Numbered from the stretch's first letter, positions 8,221 to 17,989 are shown. The stretch: DNA of 46,878 bases from Acetatifactor muris (GCA_023664365.1 JAMPFR010000021.1:1-46878); one strand, 5' to 3'. The notes: generated by a model not told the origin, from the sequence alone. Numbers and translations are program-made.

Positions 8221-8353
8221 GACCTTCCGGCCTCGCTTATCTTTCCCTTCCGCACACCTTCCGGCCTCCGCTTATCCTTCCCCTTCCGCACACCTTCCGG
8301 CCTCCGCTTATCCTTCCCCTTCCGCACACCTTCCGGCCTCCGCTTATCCTTAC
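8221..8353. repeat. 36-bp tandem repeat (three units plus a partial one)
   Basis: Three near-identical 36-bp units start at 8246, 8282 and 8318, preceded by a degenerate partial unit. The array begins at the stop codon of the XRE gene and ends before the lipoprotein's ribosome-binding site. Since 36 is a multiple of three, a minus-strand frame stays open through it and would encode a basic 12-residue repeat (RKGKDKRRPEGV), but the frame has no supported start. It is probably a variable-number repeat between two genes. Confidence 0.85.
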
Positions 8354-8595
8354 GGCTGCCGCTCATCCCTGCCGGCCTGCTCTTCGTCCAGCCTGCCGTC
8401 AAATTTCAGAATGTCCCCCACGTCGCACTGCAGATAATAGCAGATTCTGTTAATTGTGCCAAAGCGCACACCCTTTGCCTTTCCGCTGCGGAGAATGGAC
8501 AAATTTGCTTCTGTAATGTCCACCAGCCCGCACAGTTCTTTGGACGTCATATGGCGCGCCCGCAAAATTTCATCCAGACAGATTCGTATTCCCAT
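8350..8595 (-). CDS. XRE/Cro-type HTH regulator
   Basis: An 81-residue DNA-binding protein consisting mainly of one helix-turn-helix: ILRARHMTSKELCGLVDITEANLSILRSGKAKGVRFGTINRICYYLQCDVGDIL. The shape is that of the YozG-like short regulators that accompany DUF2975 membrane proteins. It begins 9 bp downstream of such a membrane protein gene, so the two form one unit. The C-terminal tail (DEEQAGRDERQP) is short and polar, and its stop codon lies in the first unit of the tandem repeat. Autoregulation at the inverted repeat around 9603-9665 is inferred. Confidence 0.85.
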   Translation of the reverse strand: MGIRICLDEILRARHMTSKELCGLVDITEANLSILRSGKAKGVRFGTINRICYYLQCDVGDILKFDGRLDEEQAGRDERQP

Positions 8596-8604
8596 GACCG
8601 CCTC

Positions 8605-9516
8605 CTATATAAACAGCCCGTTGTCATCCTTCAGCTCTTTACCTTCCAGCCAGAACCCGGACAATATCAGCACTCCCATCATAAAAATAATCTGTCTGAC
8701 CGGAAACACAAGGGCATAACTGCTGCTGTAAATATACCCGGCAAAAGTCAGCTGCAGCAAATTGACGCACACATTTGCCCCGGTAACCACCCCGATAGAA
8801 CAGGCGCTCAGCTTTTTCAGCCGCCGCACCTGTCTCAGGCTCTCCTCCTGAAAACTGTCCTGCTCACAGCTGTGCAAAAAGCGAACCACCCCGGTGCATA
8901 TTACAAGCTCCAGGCATTCCGGCAGATAACGGCAGATTGTCTGAAGCACCAGAAAACATCGGCTGAGCCCCATACTCCGCCCGCTCATAATGTCCGGCCC
9001 CTGCAGCACCGGACCCCCATTCCCCCATTGGCTTACGCCTGTGCTTTTCCAGCCTTCTCCAAGCTCTGCGCCTGCCTGCACTAGAACTGCCGCCCCTGCC
9101 AGCGCCACATAAAGTCCCAACATAAGCTCCAGGCTTCTCAACAGGCTTTTTCTGCTCATTTTTCCGCTGTTATCTAAGAATCTCAAAAGCAGCCAGCACA
9201 GCAGCACACTGTCAATAGAAAGCGCAAATGCGCCTTTCCCCGCTTCTTTCATTCCGGCCGGAAAGAATCCTGCCTCCAGGTAAGAAGGGTTTATCAGAAA
9301 CCAGAGCCCTGAAAACAGCGTCAGACTTAACACCGGCAGGAGCAAATCCGCCCTGCTGCTTTTCCCCTGCCGGGCAAACAGCCCCCAGAGAAACAGCGGA
9401 CAGCCTCCCATCACCCCGTACATAACCCAGGCCGCCGCATTTCCCGCCCCGCCGGCCAGGGACAGTCTCCTTAATACGGTTCCAATCTGTTCCCACGGAA
9501 AAGCAAAATAACCCAT
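8605..9516 (-). CDS. Multi-pass membrane protein, DUF2975-like C-terminus
   Basis: A 303-residue integral membrane protein with about seven hydrophobic segments. The end (RQIIFMMGVLILSGFWLEGKELKDDNGLFI) resembles DUF2975 proteins, which usually pair with a YozG-like XRE regulator as here. It is roughly twice the usual DUF2975 length, so it may be a divergent or extended member. The ATG at 9516 has GGAGG seven bases upstream; the frame extends to 9594 but this would cover the promoter leader. By analogy with other such pairs it may sense a membrane condition and modulate the regulator; this is inference. Confidence 0.6.
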   Translation of the reverse strand: MGYFAFPWEQIGTVLRRLSLAGGAGNAAAWVMYGVMGGCPLFLWGLFARQGKSSRADLLLPVLSLTLFSGLWFLINPSYLEAGFFPAGMKEAGKGAFALSIDSVLLCWLLLRFLDNSGKMSRKSLLRSLELMLGLYVALAGAAVLVQAGAELGEGWKSTGVSQWGNGGPVLQGPDIMSGRSMGLSRCFLVLQTICRYLPECLELVICTGVVRFLHSCEQDSFQEESLRQVRRLKKLSACSIGVVTGANVCVNLLQLTFAGYIYSSSYALVFPVRQIIFMMGVLILSGFWLEGKELKDDNGLFI

Positions 9517-9596
9517 TTTCTCTCCTCCCGAATCCGTAAGTATTTTCTGAAAATAATCGAAATTATCGTTTCGCAATAATTTTTTATCATGCATAA

Positions 9597-9665
9597 AGAA
9601 TACGCCAAAAATTATCGTTTGTCAATAATTTTTAGTGCATGTATTGGTTGTTATAATTTTTGGCG
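9597..9665 (-). promoter_or_regulatory. Promoter within a 13-bp perfect inverted repeat
   Basis: On the minus strand TTGACA (9620-9625), 17 bp and TATTCT (9597-9602) form a near-consensus promoter for the membrane protein/XRE unit. It lies across perfect 13-bp arms CGCCAAAAATTAT (9603-9615) and ATAATTTTTGGCG (9653-9665). In addition a 24-bp direct repeat (9561-9584 and 9610-9633, AATTATCGTTT..CAATAATTTTT) overlaps the promoter. These are likely binding sites for a repressor, perhaps the XRE protein. Confidence 0.65.
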
Positions 9666-9712
9666 CAAGTTTCGGTTGTCTTCTCCAAAAAGGCAATATT
9701 TTTATATTTTTG

Positions 9713-10000
9713 TTGCATCTTCCGACAATTTCTGGTATACTGTTTATGTTTCAATTAGACATTCGTCTGTTTTTTATGTCAATTATCTTTTGAAACTTAC
9801 TGCCCTGTCAGGAATTTATCCCCGTGTCTAAATTAATTTCAGAAAATAATCAGGCTTTTTTTATCTGCTTTTTCAAATTTTCCGGCAAGCACATCTAATC
9901 AGGCGGACCCCCTTGACAGAGACAATCGCTCCTATCTATAACAAGCTTTGATAATCGATTATCCGCAAAAAAGTCAGGCCTTTTGAGACCTGACTTTTTT
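9713..10000 (+). ncRNA. Candidate untranslated transcript
   Basis: A plus-strand promoter, TTGCAT (9713-9718), 17 bp, TATACT (9736-9741), points into a region with no supported ORF and ends at a strong hairpin terminator (9967-10000). A transcript of about 250 nt would contain the inverted pair GTTTCAA/TTGAAAC near its 5' end and a 14-bp palindrome GATAATCGATTATC (9950-9963). A second possible promoter (TTGACA at about 9914) lies inside. The region is much more AT-rich than the genes around it. No known RNA family is recognised. Confidence 0.35.
9967..10000. terminator. Bidirectional rho-independent terminator
   Basis: A perfect 12-bp stem AAAAAAGTCAGG (9967-9978) and CCTGACTTTTTT (9989-10000) with a 10-base loop. 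It provides a U-run in both directions, serving spoVAD on the minus strand and any plus-strand transcript from 9713. Confidence 0.92.
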
Positions 10001-10098
10001 GTAAAAATCCACTGCGATTGTCATTTTCCTGCTTCCGCCCGGCACCCTTTTGTCCGTATAAACACTGAATATTTTGCCGGATCGCCCGCCGGATCCGT

Positions 10099-11169
10099 TC
10101 ACACCGATTCGATGATCAGCCCATGAGCAATGCCCGGCACACTCTTTCCCTCGTTAAAGCTGGTCTTACTCAACAGCGCCCCTGTGGGCATGAACAGTAC
10201 CTTCTTCCAGTTTTTCTCTTCCAGCTGCTTTAAAATATAGGCGGACAGGGTGACCGCAGAGCAGCCGCAGCCGCTTCCGCCTGCATGGGTATCCTGGGAA
10301 TCTCCGTCGTATACTTCAATTCCACAGTCCATATGGCGGTCGGAAATATCAATGCCTTTCTCCCGGAGCAGGTCAATGAGCACCCTCTGCCCCACCTTTC
10401 CTAAATCTCCGGTAATGATTTTATCGTAATCTTCCGGTTGACTCCCAAAGTCAATCAGGTGCTGTTCAATGGTGGAAGCCGCTGCAGGAGCCATACAGGC
10501 CCCCATATTCATGGAATCCTTCAGACCGTAGTCCACAATCTTTCCTACTGTCATCCCTGTGATACGGGCCCTGGCGCTTCTCTTCCCGGCGTTCGACATG
10601 CTTTCCCCCGCCGCTCCGCTCTGCAGGGCTTCTTCACTGCATAGTACAAAGGCGCCGCCGCCCGTAACCGTCCAGGTGGCAGACAGGGGACGCTGATTGC
10701 CGTAATCCAGAGGAAATCGGAACTCCTTTTCCGCACTGGCGAAGTGGCTGGAGGTAACACAGACCACTCTGTCCGCAAATCCTCCCGCAATGCTCATGAC
10801 TCCCAGAGTCAATGACTCTCCACAGGTAGAACATGCCCCATATACACCCAGTAGTGGTATCTGATAAGCGGATATACCAAATGATGTGGCTATAGATTGA
10901 CCAAGCAAGTCACCGGCGAAGATAAAGGACACATCCTCCGGCTTCAGACCCGCCTTGGTCAACGCCAGATATACGGCGTCCTTCTGAAGGCTGCTCTCCG
11001 CCTCCTCCCATGTCTCACAGCCAAACATATCATCTTCACCTACCGTATCAAACAGCAGTCCCAAAGGCCCCTGCCCTTCCTTGGTACCCACCACGCTTCC
11101 GCTACTTAAGATATAGACCGGCTGTTCCGGCTTTACGCTTGCCTTACCCAACTTCTGATTTTTACTCAT
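10099..11169 (-). CDS. spoVAD: Stage V sporulation protein AD
   Basis: A 356-residue thiolase-fold protein of the SpoVA complex; SpoVAD binds dipicolinic acid and is needed for its import into the developing spore. Features include the start of the fold at PVYILSSGSVVGTKEGQGPLG, the region SFIFAGDLLGQSIATSFG, and LGVYGACSTCGESLTLG at the thiolase-like active-site position. Further support comes from GGGAFVLCSE and the C-terminal GGSGCGCSAVTLSAYIL. The length matches. The ATG at 11169 follows GGAGG. The gene stands alone, away from spoVAC and spoVAE, with its own terminator at 9967-10000. A sigma-G-like motif lies upstream. Confidence 0.95.
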   Translation of the reverse strand: MSKNQKLGKASVKPEQPVYILSSGSVVGTKEGQGPLGLLFDTVGEDDMFGCETWEEAESSLQKDAVYLALTKAGLKPEDVSFIFAGDLLGQSIATSFGISAYQIPLLGVYGACSTCGESLTLGVMSIAGGFADRVVCVTSSHFASAEKEFRFPLDYGNQRPLSATWTVTGGGAFVLCSEEALQSGAAGESMSNAGKRSARARITGMTVGKIVDYGLKDSMNMGACMAPAAASTIEQHLIDFGSQPEDYDKIITGDLGKVGQRVLIDLLREKGIDISDRHMDCGIEVYDGDSQDTHAGGSGCGCSAVTLSAYILKQLEEKNWKKVLFMPTGALLSKTSFNEGKSVPGIAHGLIIESV

Positions 11170-11206
11170 AAATAAATTCCTCCGGATTTCTGGACTTTTA
11201 AATCCA

Positions 11207-11234
11207 TTGTTTCTCTCCGAAGGAATTTTTATTC
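11207..11234 (-). promoter_or_regulatory. Weak sigma-G-like motif upstream of spoVAD
   Basis: Minus-strand GAATA (11230-11234), 16 bp, GAAACAA (11207-11213). The -35 fits GNATA; the -10 resembles the spoVAE candidate (GAAACTA) but not the consensus well. Low support alone; it is recorded because similar motifs occur at other spoVA genes in the window. Confidence 0.25.
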
Positions 11235-11320
11235 ATTCTGATACACAAAACCTGTTATTCTACACCCGGCTCCTGAACCTTCGTCTGAGCCTGAGTCTCA
11301 GCCTGTTCCTGAATCTCCCT

Positions 11321-12415
11321 CTACTCCTGAGTCTCCGCCTGCCCTTCCGCTTCTTCCACCACATACATATAGCTTGTAACCACATAAAGCACATATCCGT
11401 CATATTCCACTCTGGACCAGCCGGATGCCTCGCTGATTCCCGTGCGGTGCACTACCTGTCCATACGCCAGCTGGCAGTGTACGGTATCGTTCCCCTCGGA
11501 GGTACTGGGCTCCAGCCGCAGATTCACATACATTTTGGGTGAAATCCTGTCATCACAGTCCGTAAAAGTAATTGTCCTGCCGTCCTTTGTACTGACACTG
11601 TTGGGATCCGCTGTGGGAACAGGAGGCTGATAGGACAGATCCGTGGTTAAGTATCTGCTGACCGCATACAGCGTCTGACCGTTATAGTCCAGTCTGGACC
11701 AGCCCGTATCGCTGTTGATTCCGGTTCTGTTCAATACTTCTCCGTTCACCGCCCGGGTTACCACATTGTCCCCCTGCACCGTGCTGGGCGCGGAACGAAG
11801 GTTAATCACATCCTTGGGCGTCACCCTGTCCTCACACTCCGTGAAAGCCATGGTTCCGTTCTCCCCGTTTCCTGCCGCTATGTCTTCCGGATCCGTACCC
11901 TCGCCGGACGCCGCATTAATGCCGGAATCCGCGGCCTCACCCGATGCCGTTTCGACGCCCGGCTCCGGATCCTCGTCTGACGCCATCCCGGCGTCCCGTT
12001 CCGGATCCTCGTCTGACGCAGTCCCCATGCCCCGCTCCGGATCCTCGTCTGGTGCCGTCCCGGCGTCTGAACCTGCACTCCCGCCCGACGCCGGATCGAT
12101 GCCCGCTCCTGCCTCTTCACCGGATGCTGTCCCCATGCCCGGTTCCCGGCTTTCTCCGTCCTGGCTCACAGCCTGATTATTTACGTCAGATTCACCCTTA
12201 CCGCCATGGGTCACATTCCACAAAATCACGGAAAAAATTGCCGCAAAGACCACAAGTCCCAGAAAGACGAGAATCCTGACCTTGGGCTTCACAGCCTCAG
12301 GCCCCCATTCATCCTCCGGCTCTTCCACCTCGGGAGCCCATTCCTCTTTCAGTTCCTCTTCCAAATCCTCTTCTTCCCCGGAATCCCATTCCTCATAGTC
12401 CGTCTCAGGCTTCAT
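11321..12415 (-). CDS. Membrane-anchored SH3-domain protein, likely shortened by a stop
   Basis: A 364-residue protein. It has an acidic cytoplasmic head (1-44), one membrane segment (about 46-67), and an extracellular spacer with tandem ASDEDPER-type repeats (about 90-165). Two bacterial SH3 domains follow (about 185-265 and 275-350), each with the [16 protein letters not shown] and [18 protein letters not shown] patterns. Such domains often bind cell-wall peptides. After the TAG at 11321-11323 the frame stays open for 21 more codons to a TAA at 11255-11257. That tail continues the same glutamine/glutamate-rich composition, so the TAG looks recent or read through. The start overlaps the trpS end by 11 bp, with GGGAGA as the ribosome-binding site. 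Confidence 0.8.
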   Translation of the reverse strand: MKPETDYEEWDSGEEEDLEEELKEEWAPEVEEPEDEWGPEAVKPKVRILVFLGLVVFAAIFSVILWNVTHGGKGESDVNNQAVSQDGESREPGMGTASGEEAGAGIDPASGGSAGSDAGTAPDEDPERGMGTASDEDPERDAGMASDEDPEPGVETASGEAADSGINAASGEGTDPEDIAAGNGENGTMAFTECEDRVTPKDVINLRSAPSTVQGDNVVTRAVNGEVLNRTGINSDTGWSRLDYNGQTLYAVSRYLTTDLSYQPPVPTADPNSVSTKDGRTITFTDCDDRISPKMYVNLRLEPSTSEGNDTVHCQLAYGQVVHRTGISEASGWSRVEYDGYVLYVVTSYMYVVEEAEGQAETQE

Positions 12416-13490
12416 ATTTCTCCCTCTGCATGCGAATCAGCTCTGCATCCTCAAAATAATTGATCCGCATGGCGCTCTTTACCTCGGAAAGCGTCTGTGC
12501 CGCTACTTCTCTTGCGGCATCGCTGCCCTTCCGAAGCACCTCATATACCGCAGGAATATCCTTCTCCAGTTCCTTTCTGCGGCTGCGGATGGGTTCCAGC
12601 GTCTCCTGCATAATGCTGTTCAGGAACTTTTTCACCTTCACGTCGCCAAGACCGCCCCTCTGATAATGGGCTTTCAGCTCGTCCAGATCAGCATAATCCG
12701 GCAGATAGCGTTCAAAATGCTCCTGCCTGCAGAAAGCGTCCAGATAGGTAAACACTGTATTCCCTTCCAAGTGTCCAGGATCACTGACCTGCAGATGCAG
12801 CGGATCCGTATACATGCTCATAATCTTGGTTCTCACCTCGTCCGCCGTATCAGCAAGATAAATGCAGTTGCCCAGGGACTTACTCATCTTCGCCTTGCCA
12901 TCCGTTCCCGGCAGCCTCTTACAGGCGTCATTCTCCGGCAGAAGCGCCGTTGGCTCCACCAAAACCTCCTCGTACACCGTATTGAACTTGTGTACAATCT
13001 CTCTGGTCTGCTCAATCATGGGCAGCTGGTCATCCCCAACGGGAACCGTGGTGGCTTTAAAGGCAGTGATGTCTGCCGCCTGGCTGATAGGATAGGTAAA
13101 GAAGCCCACGGGAATGCTGGCCTCGAAATTCCGCATCTGGATCTCGCTTTTTACCGTGGGATTTCTCTGCAGCCTGGCAACAGTCACCAGATCCATATAG
13201 TAAAATGTCAGCTCACACAGCTCGGAAATCTGGGACTGGATAAACAATGTGGATTTCGCGGGATCCAGCCCGCAGGACATGTAATCCAGCGCAACCTCGA
13301 TAATGTTCTGGCGCACCTTCTCCGGATTCTCAATATTATCCGTCAACGCCTGGGCGTCAGCTATCATAATAAATGTCTTCTTATATTCCCCGGAATTCTG
13401 CAATTCCACCCGCCTGCGCAGGGACCCCACATAATGTCCCACATGCAGTCTTCCGGTGGGTCTGTCTCCCGTTAAAATGATCTTGTCCAT
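12405..13490 (-). CDS. trpS: Tryptophan-tRNA ligase
   Basis: Class I aminoacyl-tRNA synthetase charging tRNA-Trp. The HIGH-type motif is [12 protein letters not shown] near the N-terminus and the KMSKS loop is [11 protein letters not shown]. The tryptophan-pocket region [13 protein letters not shown] and [17 protein letters not shown] are also present. At 361 residues it is somewhat longer than the common form (about 330) because of a C-terminal helical region. The start at 13490 follows AAGGA. The leader is about 40 nt from the likely promoter, too short for a T-box, so regulation by uncharged tRNA is not evident. It overlaps the SH3-protein gene, so the two are probably cotranscribed. Confidence 0.95.
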   Translation of the reverse strand: MDKIILTGDRPTGRLHVGHYVGSLRRRVELQNSGEYKKTFIMIADAQALTDNIENPEKVRQNIIEVALDYMSCGLDPAKSTLFIQSQISELCELTFYYMDLVTVARLQRNPTVKSEIQMRNFEASIPVGFFTYPISQAADITAFKATTVPVGDDQLPMIEQTREIVHKFNTVYEEVLVEPTALLPENDACKRLPGTDGKAKMSKSLGNCIYLADTADEVRTKIMSMYTDPLHLQVSDPGHLEGNTVFTYLDAFCRQEHFERYLPDYADLDELKAHYQRGGLGDVKVKKFLNSIMQETLEPIRSRRKELEKDIPAVYEVLRKGSDAAREVAAQTLSEVKSAMRINYFEDAELIRMQREKYEA

Positions 13491-13532
13491 ATCCGTAGTC
13501 CTTCCTTTGGCATATTTAACACATTCTGCTAT

Positions 13533-13561
13533 ATTGTACCACCTTTTTCCTGATTGGAAAA
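13533..13561 (-). promoter_or_regulatory. Extended -10 promoter candidate for trpS
   Basis: Minus-strand TACAAT (13533-13538) preceded by TGG gives an extended -10; TTTTCC (13556-13561) at 17 bp is a poor -35. It leaves a short leader of about 40 nt before the trpS start. Confidence 0.45.
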
Positions 13562-13584
13562 CAGAAAATATTTTCTTTTTTCAC

Positions 13585-16362
13585 TCAGTGCTTGACCGGA
13601 AAAAGTGAAGAAACCAGACACATGATTTCATGGGCCAGCAGGGGCGCCGCCGCCAGAAGGCTCAGCCGCATCCACTCCCTTCCGGAAAGCGGGGAAGTAC
13701 CGAAAGCCTGAATCAGGAAAGGAACCTCCGTCACTGCAAACTGCAGCAGAAAGCCAATGACACAGGCGGCAAGCATCAGCTTGTTTTCCAGATGGTTCAT
13801 CTTAAGGACAGAGCGGTTTGTATCCCGCATACCCACCGCATGGAACAGCTGACTCATGCCCAGCACGGTAAAGGCATAGGTCTGAGCCTTGGACAAAACC
13901 CACTCTTCCTGCAGTATCTCCCCAAGCCCGGCGACGCTCACCGAAAGTCCCCGGATATGCAGCAGCGCTATCGGCAGCATGAGAAAAGCCGACAAGCTTA
14001 CCGCAGCTATCAGCACCCCGTAAAAACAGGTACAGACCAGTCCTCCTCTGGCAAACAAACTCTCGGAAGCCTTTCTGGGCTGCTGGCGCATCAGGCTTTT
14101 ACCGTCATTTTTGTCCACTCCCAGCGCCAATGCAGGCAGAGAATCCGTAATCAGGTTAATCCACAGGATATGGCTGGACTTTAAGGGCGCGGCAAGGCCG
14201 CATACTACTGCCAGAAACATGGTGACAATCTCCCCCAGATTGGAGGAAAGCAGGAAAATTACGGACTTCCTGATGTTCTCGTATACGCCCCTGCCCTCCT
14301 CAATGGCCCGGCGGATAGTGGCAAAATTGTCATCCGTCAGAACCATGTCTGCCGCCTGCCTCGCCACGTCTGTTCCCGCCTTTCCCATGGCGATACCAAT
14401 GTCCGCCGCCTTCAGGGAAGGCGCGTCATTGACCCCGTCCCCTGTCATGGCTACAATTTCGCCTCTGGATTGAAAACCGTCCACAATACGAACCTTCTGA
14501 GCGGGCGAAACCCTTGCAAACACTTTTGTATCCTCCAGTCTCTCCGCAAGCTCCTCATCCGTAAGGCTTCCCAAAGTCTCCCCTGTCATACACTGTTCAA
14601 AGCGCTCCACAATTCCCAGCTGCTTTCCGATGGCAAAGGCTGTATCTATATGGTCTCCGGTAATCATCACCGTAGTCACCCCTGCAGCTTTGAAATCTGC
14701 TGCCGCCCGCGCCGCCTCCGGCCTGGCAGGGTCGCGCATACCCACCAGCCCCAGGAAGGTCAGCTCCGATTCCTCCAGCCTGGGGGCGCCGCTGCGCATG
14801 GCAACCGCCAGAGTGCGCAGCGCCTCCCCCGACATTTCAGCCATGGCTTCCCGCACCTGCCGCCTGGCCGTCTCCGAAAACCGCACAGTGCCGCTTCCTG
14901 TGAGTATGTAGGTACACCTTTTCAGCACCTCGTCCGGCGCGCCCTTGGTATAGGAGATGCTCCCGTGGAGAGTAGTCATCATCTTCCTGTCCGAATCAAA
15001 GGAAAGCTCGTCCGTCCTGGGCAGCCGTTCCTCCGCCTCTTCCTTCCTCAGGCCCGCCTTCTCTCCGAAGTCCAGCAGCGCCAGCTCCGTAGGGTCTCCC
15101 GTCCTGCTGCCCTGCTCAAGCAGCGCATCGTTGCACAGCACCATTCCCAAAAAGAAATCCGGCGCCTCCGGCAGCCGAAGCTCCGACGCCTGCAGGATGC
15201 GGCCCTTTACAAAGCACTTCTCCACCGTCATCCTGTTCTGGGTCAGGGTTCCCGTCTTGTCGGAGCAGACCACGCTCACCGCCCCCAAAGTCTCCACAGA
15301 GGGCAGCCTCCGCACAATGGTATTCACCCTTACCATTCTGGTAACGCTTAGGGCCAGGCAGATTGTCACCACCGCCGGAAGTCCCTCCGGCACTGCCGCC
15401 ACCGCCAGGGATATGGCGGTTATCAGCATCTCCGGAATATCTCTGTGCTGCAGTACCGCAATGACAAATAAAACGGCACAGAGCAGCAGGGACAGCAGGC
15501 TTAAGACCTTTCCCAGTTCTCCCAGCCTCCGCTGCAGCGGCGTCAGTTCCTCCTTAGCTTCCGTAATCATGATGGCAATCTTACCCAGCTCCGTGTCCAT
15601 ACCCGTTGCCGTGACAATGCCTTCCCCACGGCCATAGGTGACAATGGTGGACATATAGGCCATGTTATGCCTGTCCCCCAGAGGAATTTCCGCGGCAGCC
15701 GACGACGAAATTTCTTCCCGGTGGCTCCCCGTGGGAGCCACCGTGGGAATCCCCATGGAACTATTTTTCCCAGAACCCTTCATACTGCCGCCACGGGCTC
15801 CGCCCGGCAGAAATCCGCTGTCCTTGTCCACCGGAACCGCTTCCCCGGTGAGGGCGGACTCCTCCACCTTCAGGTTGGCAGTCTGCACCAGCCTTAAGTC
15901 CGCAGGCACCTGGCATCCGGCTTCCAGATACACCAGATCCCCCGGCACCAACTCCGCCGCCGGGATTTCCAGCCGCCTGCCGTCCCGAATCACAAAGGCT
16001 TTGGGGCTTGTCAGCTTCTTTAGCGATTCCAGCGCCCTTTTTGCCTTTCCCTCCTGCAATACCCCCACGACGGCGTTCAGCAGCACCACCACCCCGATAA
16101 TGACGGCGTCGCTGATTTCCCCTAAAAAGACGGATACTGCCGCCGCCACGATAAGCACATAGATCAGCGGGTCGTTCAGCTGCTCCAGAAAAGACTCCGC
16201 CACTGTCTTTTTCCGGGGCGCCCGCATCTCATTCCTGCCGTATGCGGCAAGGCGCTTCCCCGCTTCCGCCGCTGTGAGTCCTCTTTTGTCATCGCTTTTC
16301 AGTTCCCTTACCGTATCCCTTACACTGTACCGTTCAAACACAAAAAAGTCCCCCCGAAGCAT
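13585..16362 (-). CDS. P-type cation-transporting ATPase (Ca2+ type) with insert
   Basis: A 925-residue P2A-type ATPase, probably exporting Ca2+ across the membrane. Visible are the actuator motif [10 protein letters not shown] (171-180), PEGLP in membrane helix 4 (325-329) and the phosphorylation site DKTGT (368-372). [11 protein letters not shown] in the nucleotide domain, [12 protein letters not shown], and the C-terminal membrane helices are also present. Residues 182-225, inside the actuator domain just after TGE, form a Gly/Ser-rich insert not expected in the family (nucleotides 15688-15819); its DNA contains a perfect 10-bp hairpin. The start may be the ATG at 16362 or a GTG at 16341, which has a G-rich site. 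It follows the ABC ATPase gene on the same strand by 61 bp. Confidence 0.93.
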   Translation of the reverse strand: MLRGDFFVFERYSVRDTVRELKSDDKRGLTAAEAGKRLAAYGRNEMRAPRKKTVAESFLEQLNDPLIYVLIVAAAVSVFLGEISDAVIIGVVVLLNAVVGVLQEGKAKRALESLKKLTSPKAFVIRDGRRLEIPAAELVPGDLVYLEAGCQVPADLRLVQTANLKVEESALTGEAVPVDKDSGFLPGGARGGSMKGSGKNSSMGIPTVAPTGSHREEISSSAAAEIPLGDRHNMAYMSTIVTYGRGEGIVTATGMDTELGKIAIMITEAKEELTPLQRRLGELGKVLSLLSLLLCAVLFVIAVLQHRDIPEMLITAISLAVAAVPEGLPAVVTICLALSVTRMVRVNTIVRRLPSVETLGAVSVVCSDKTGTLTQNRMTVEKCFVKGRILQASELRLPEAPDFFLGMVLCNDALLEQGSRTGDPTELALLDFGEKAGLRKEEAEERLPRTDELSFDSDRKMMTTLHGSISYTKGAPDEVLKRCTYILTGSGTVRFSETARRQVREAMAEMSGEALRTLAVAMRSGAPRLEESELTFLGLVGMRDPARPEAARAAADFKAAGVTTVMITGDHIDTAFAIGKQLGIVERFEQCMTGETLGSLTDEELAERLEDTKVFARVSPAQKVRIVDGFQSRGEIVAMTGDGVNDAPSLKAADIGIAMGKAGTDVARQAADMVLTDDNFATIRRAIEEGRGVYENIRKSVIFLLSSNLGEIVTMFLAVVCGLAAPLKSSHILWINLITDSLPALALGVDKNDGKSLMRQQPRKASESLFARGGLVCTCFYGVLIAAVSLSAFLMLPIALLHIRGLSVSVAGLGEILQEEWVLSKAQTYAFTVLGMSQLFHAVGMRDTNRSVLKMNHLENKLMLAACVIGFLLQFAVTEVPFLIQAFGTSPLSGREWMRLSLLAAAPLLAHEIMCLVSSLFPVKH

Positions 16363-16423
16363 ATTTTTAACAGACTTCCGAAGTTGTCCGGAATTGTTAA
16401 TGTATATGCTTGCGGAGGGAAAA

Positions 16424-17989
16424 TTATATCCCGCTTCCCAGCAATTCTTTCGTGTACGCCTGCTTCGGATGGTTGAACAGCTCCTCCGTCTCCCCGATTT
16501 CCAGAATCCTGCCCTCCTTCATCACCATGATCCTGTCGCACATCTTGTAGACCACGTTGATATCATGGGAAATAAACAGATAAGAAAGCTGCATCTCCTG
16601 CTGTAACTTCTGCATCAGCTCCATAATCTGGGCCTGAATGGTTACATCCAGAGCAGACACCGGCTCATCCGCCACAATCAGCCCCGGGCCTGTGATCAGC
16701 GCCTGACCGATGCTGACCCGCTGCCGCTGGCCGCCGGAAAGCTGGGATGGCCTGCGGTGAAAATACTTTTCCTCCATACCTACCCGGCGCAGCATATCGT
16801 ATGCCGCCGCCTCCATATCCCCCTTACTCATAGCCAGGGACTTATCCAGCTTCCCCGCCGCCCGCAGGGGCTCCTGCAGCAGCCACCCTATGGTCTTTGT
16901 GGGGTTTAAGCTGCTGTATGGATCCTGGAAAATCATCTGGGGTCTAACGGTGCTGTGACGGATTTCCCCGGTAACGTCCCGGTTCATCCCCAGAATCGCC
17001 TTGGAAAGAGAGGTTTTCCCGCAGCCGCTTTCGCCCACCAGCCCCAGGCTTTCTCCCTTGTAAATGGAAAACGCCGCACCCCGGACTACCATATGCCGCT
17101 TCTTCCCGGAAAACAGACTGTTGCTGCCGTCCCGGTAAAAGACCGACAAATCCCGGACTTCCACCACCGGACGCGGCGCTTCCCTCTCCGCATAAACGGA
17201 AACCCTGCGCTTCAGCCGTGAAGGCACCGCCTCAATCAGCTTCTTCGTGTATTCCTCCGCCGGATGCTCAAAAATATCCTTAGTTCTGCCAAGCTCCACC
17301 ACCCTTCCGTCCTTCATAACCGCCACCCGATGGCAGATCCTGCGGGCAAGATTCAGGTCATGGGTAATGAACAGCATGGAATTCTGCTCCCTTGTATTGA
17401 TGGTGCGCAGCAGATCGATAATCTGGTTCTGGATGGTTACATCCAGGGCTGTGGTTGGCTCGTCGCAGACCACCAGATCCGGATGCAGTATAATCGCTAT
17501 GGCTATCATTACCCGCTGGCGCATACCGCCGGAAAGCTGATGGGGGTAACAGGCATAGACGCTCTCCGTGTCCCGAAGCCCCACCGCTTCAAAGGTTTCC
17601 AGAACCCTTGCCCGGATTTCTTCCCCGGTAAAGTCCGTATGCAGACGCAGTATTTCCTCCACCTGCCTGCCCACTCTTATGGTAGGATTCAGGGAAGTCA
17701 TGGGCTCCTGGAACACCATGGACATCTCCGCTCCCTGGTATTTCCGATACAGGGCCCTGTCAACCGGCTTTCCCGCCTCCCGCAGCACCACGTCATCAAA
17801 CACGATCCGCCCGGAGGTGACCTCTGCCGTATCCGCCACAAGACCCATGAGAGTCAGCGCCGTCACGGATTTACCGGAGCCGGATTCTCCCACTACACCT
17901 AAGATCTCCCCGTCCTGCAGTTCCAGATTTACATTTTTTACGACCTCCGTACCGTCAAAGGCAACGGAGAGATTTTCTATCCTGATCAT
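16424..17989 (-). CDS. Double ATPase of a peptide-type ABC importer (OppD-OppF fusion)
   Basis: A 521-residue protein with two ABC domains, the arrangement of fused OppD/OppF or GsiA-like proteins. Domain 1 has Walker A GESGSGKS, signature LSGGMRQRV and Walker B LVVCDEPTTALD; domain 2 has GESGCGKTS, LSGGQRQRV and LIVADEPVSALD. It energises the permeases encoded upstream on the same strand. Its ATG (17987-17989) lies in the 15-bp repeat that bounds the inserted toxin module. The present ribosome-binding site (AAAGGG, about 13 bases away) is weaker than the GGAGG that would have been supplied by the end of the permease gene before insertion. Transcription through the insert is needed, or a new promoter. 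Confidence 0.93.
   Translation of the reverse strand: MIRIENLSVAFDGTEVVKNVNLELQDGEILGVVGESGSGKSVTALTLMGLVADTAEVTSGRIVFDDVVLREAGKPVDRALYRKYQGAEMSMVFQEPMTSLNPTIRVGRQVEEILRLHTDFTGEEIRARVLETFEAVGLRDTESVYACYPHQLSGGMRQRVMIAIAIILHPDLVVCDEPTTALDVTIQNQIIDLLRTINTREQNSMLFITHDLNLARRICHRVAVMKDGRVVELGRTKDIFEHPAEEYTKKLIEAVPSRLKRRVSVYAEREAPRPVVEVRDLSVFYRDGSNSLFSGKKRHMVVRGAAFSIYKGESLGLVGESGCGKTSLSKAILGMNRDVTGEIRHSTVRPQMIFQDPYSSLNPTKTIGWLLQEPLRAAGKLDKSLAMSKGDMEAAAYDMLRRVGMEEKYFHRRPSQLSGGQRQRVSIGQALITGPGLIVADEPVSALDVTIQAQIMELMQKLQQEMQLSYLFISHDINVVYKMCDRIMVMKEGRILEIGETEELFNHPKQAYTKELLGSGI

Noticed and set aside
8181-8402. Basic repeat ORF (RKGKDKRRPEGV units)
   Set aside because: Openness is explained by the 36-bp period; its start lies inside the XRE gene and no ribosome-binding site fits.
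9589-9831. Plus-strand 80-residue ORF
   Set aside because: It crosses two promoters and the inverted repeat, is AT-rich with no domain, and has no ribosome-binding site.
13491-13584. Possible T-box leader of trpS
   Set aside because: The leader is too short and no specifier or antiterminator structure is visible.
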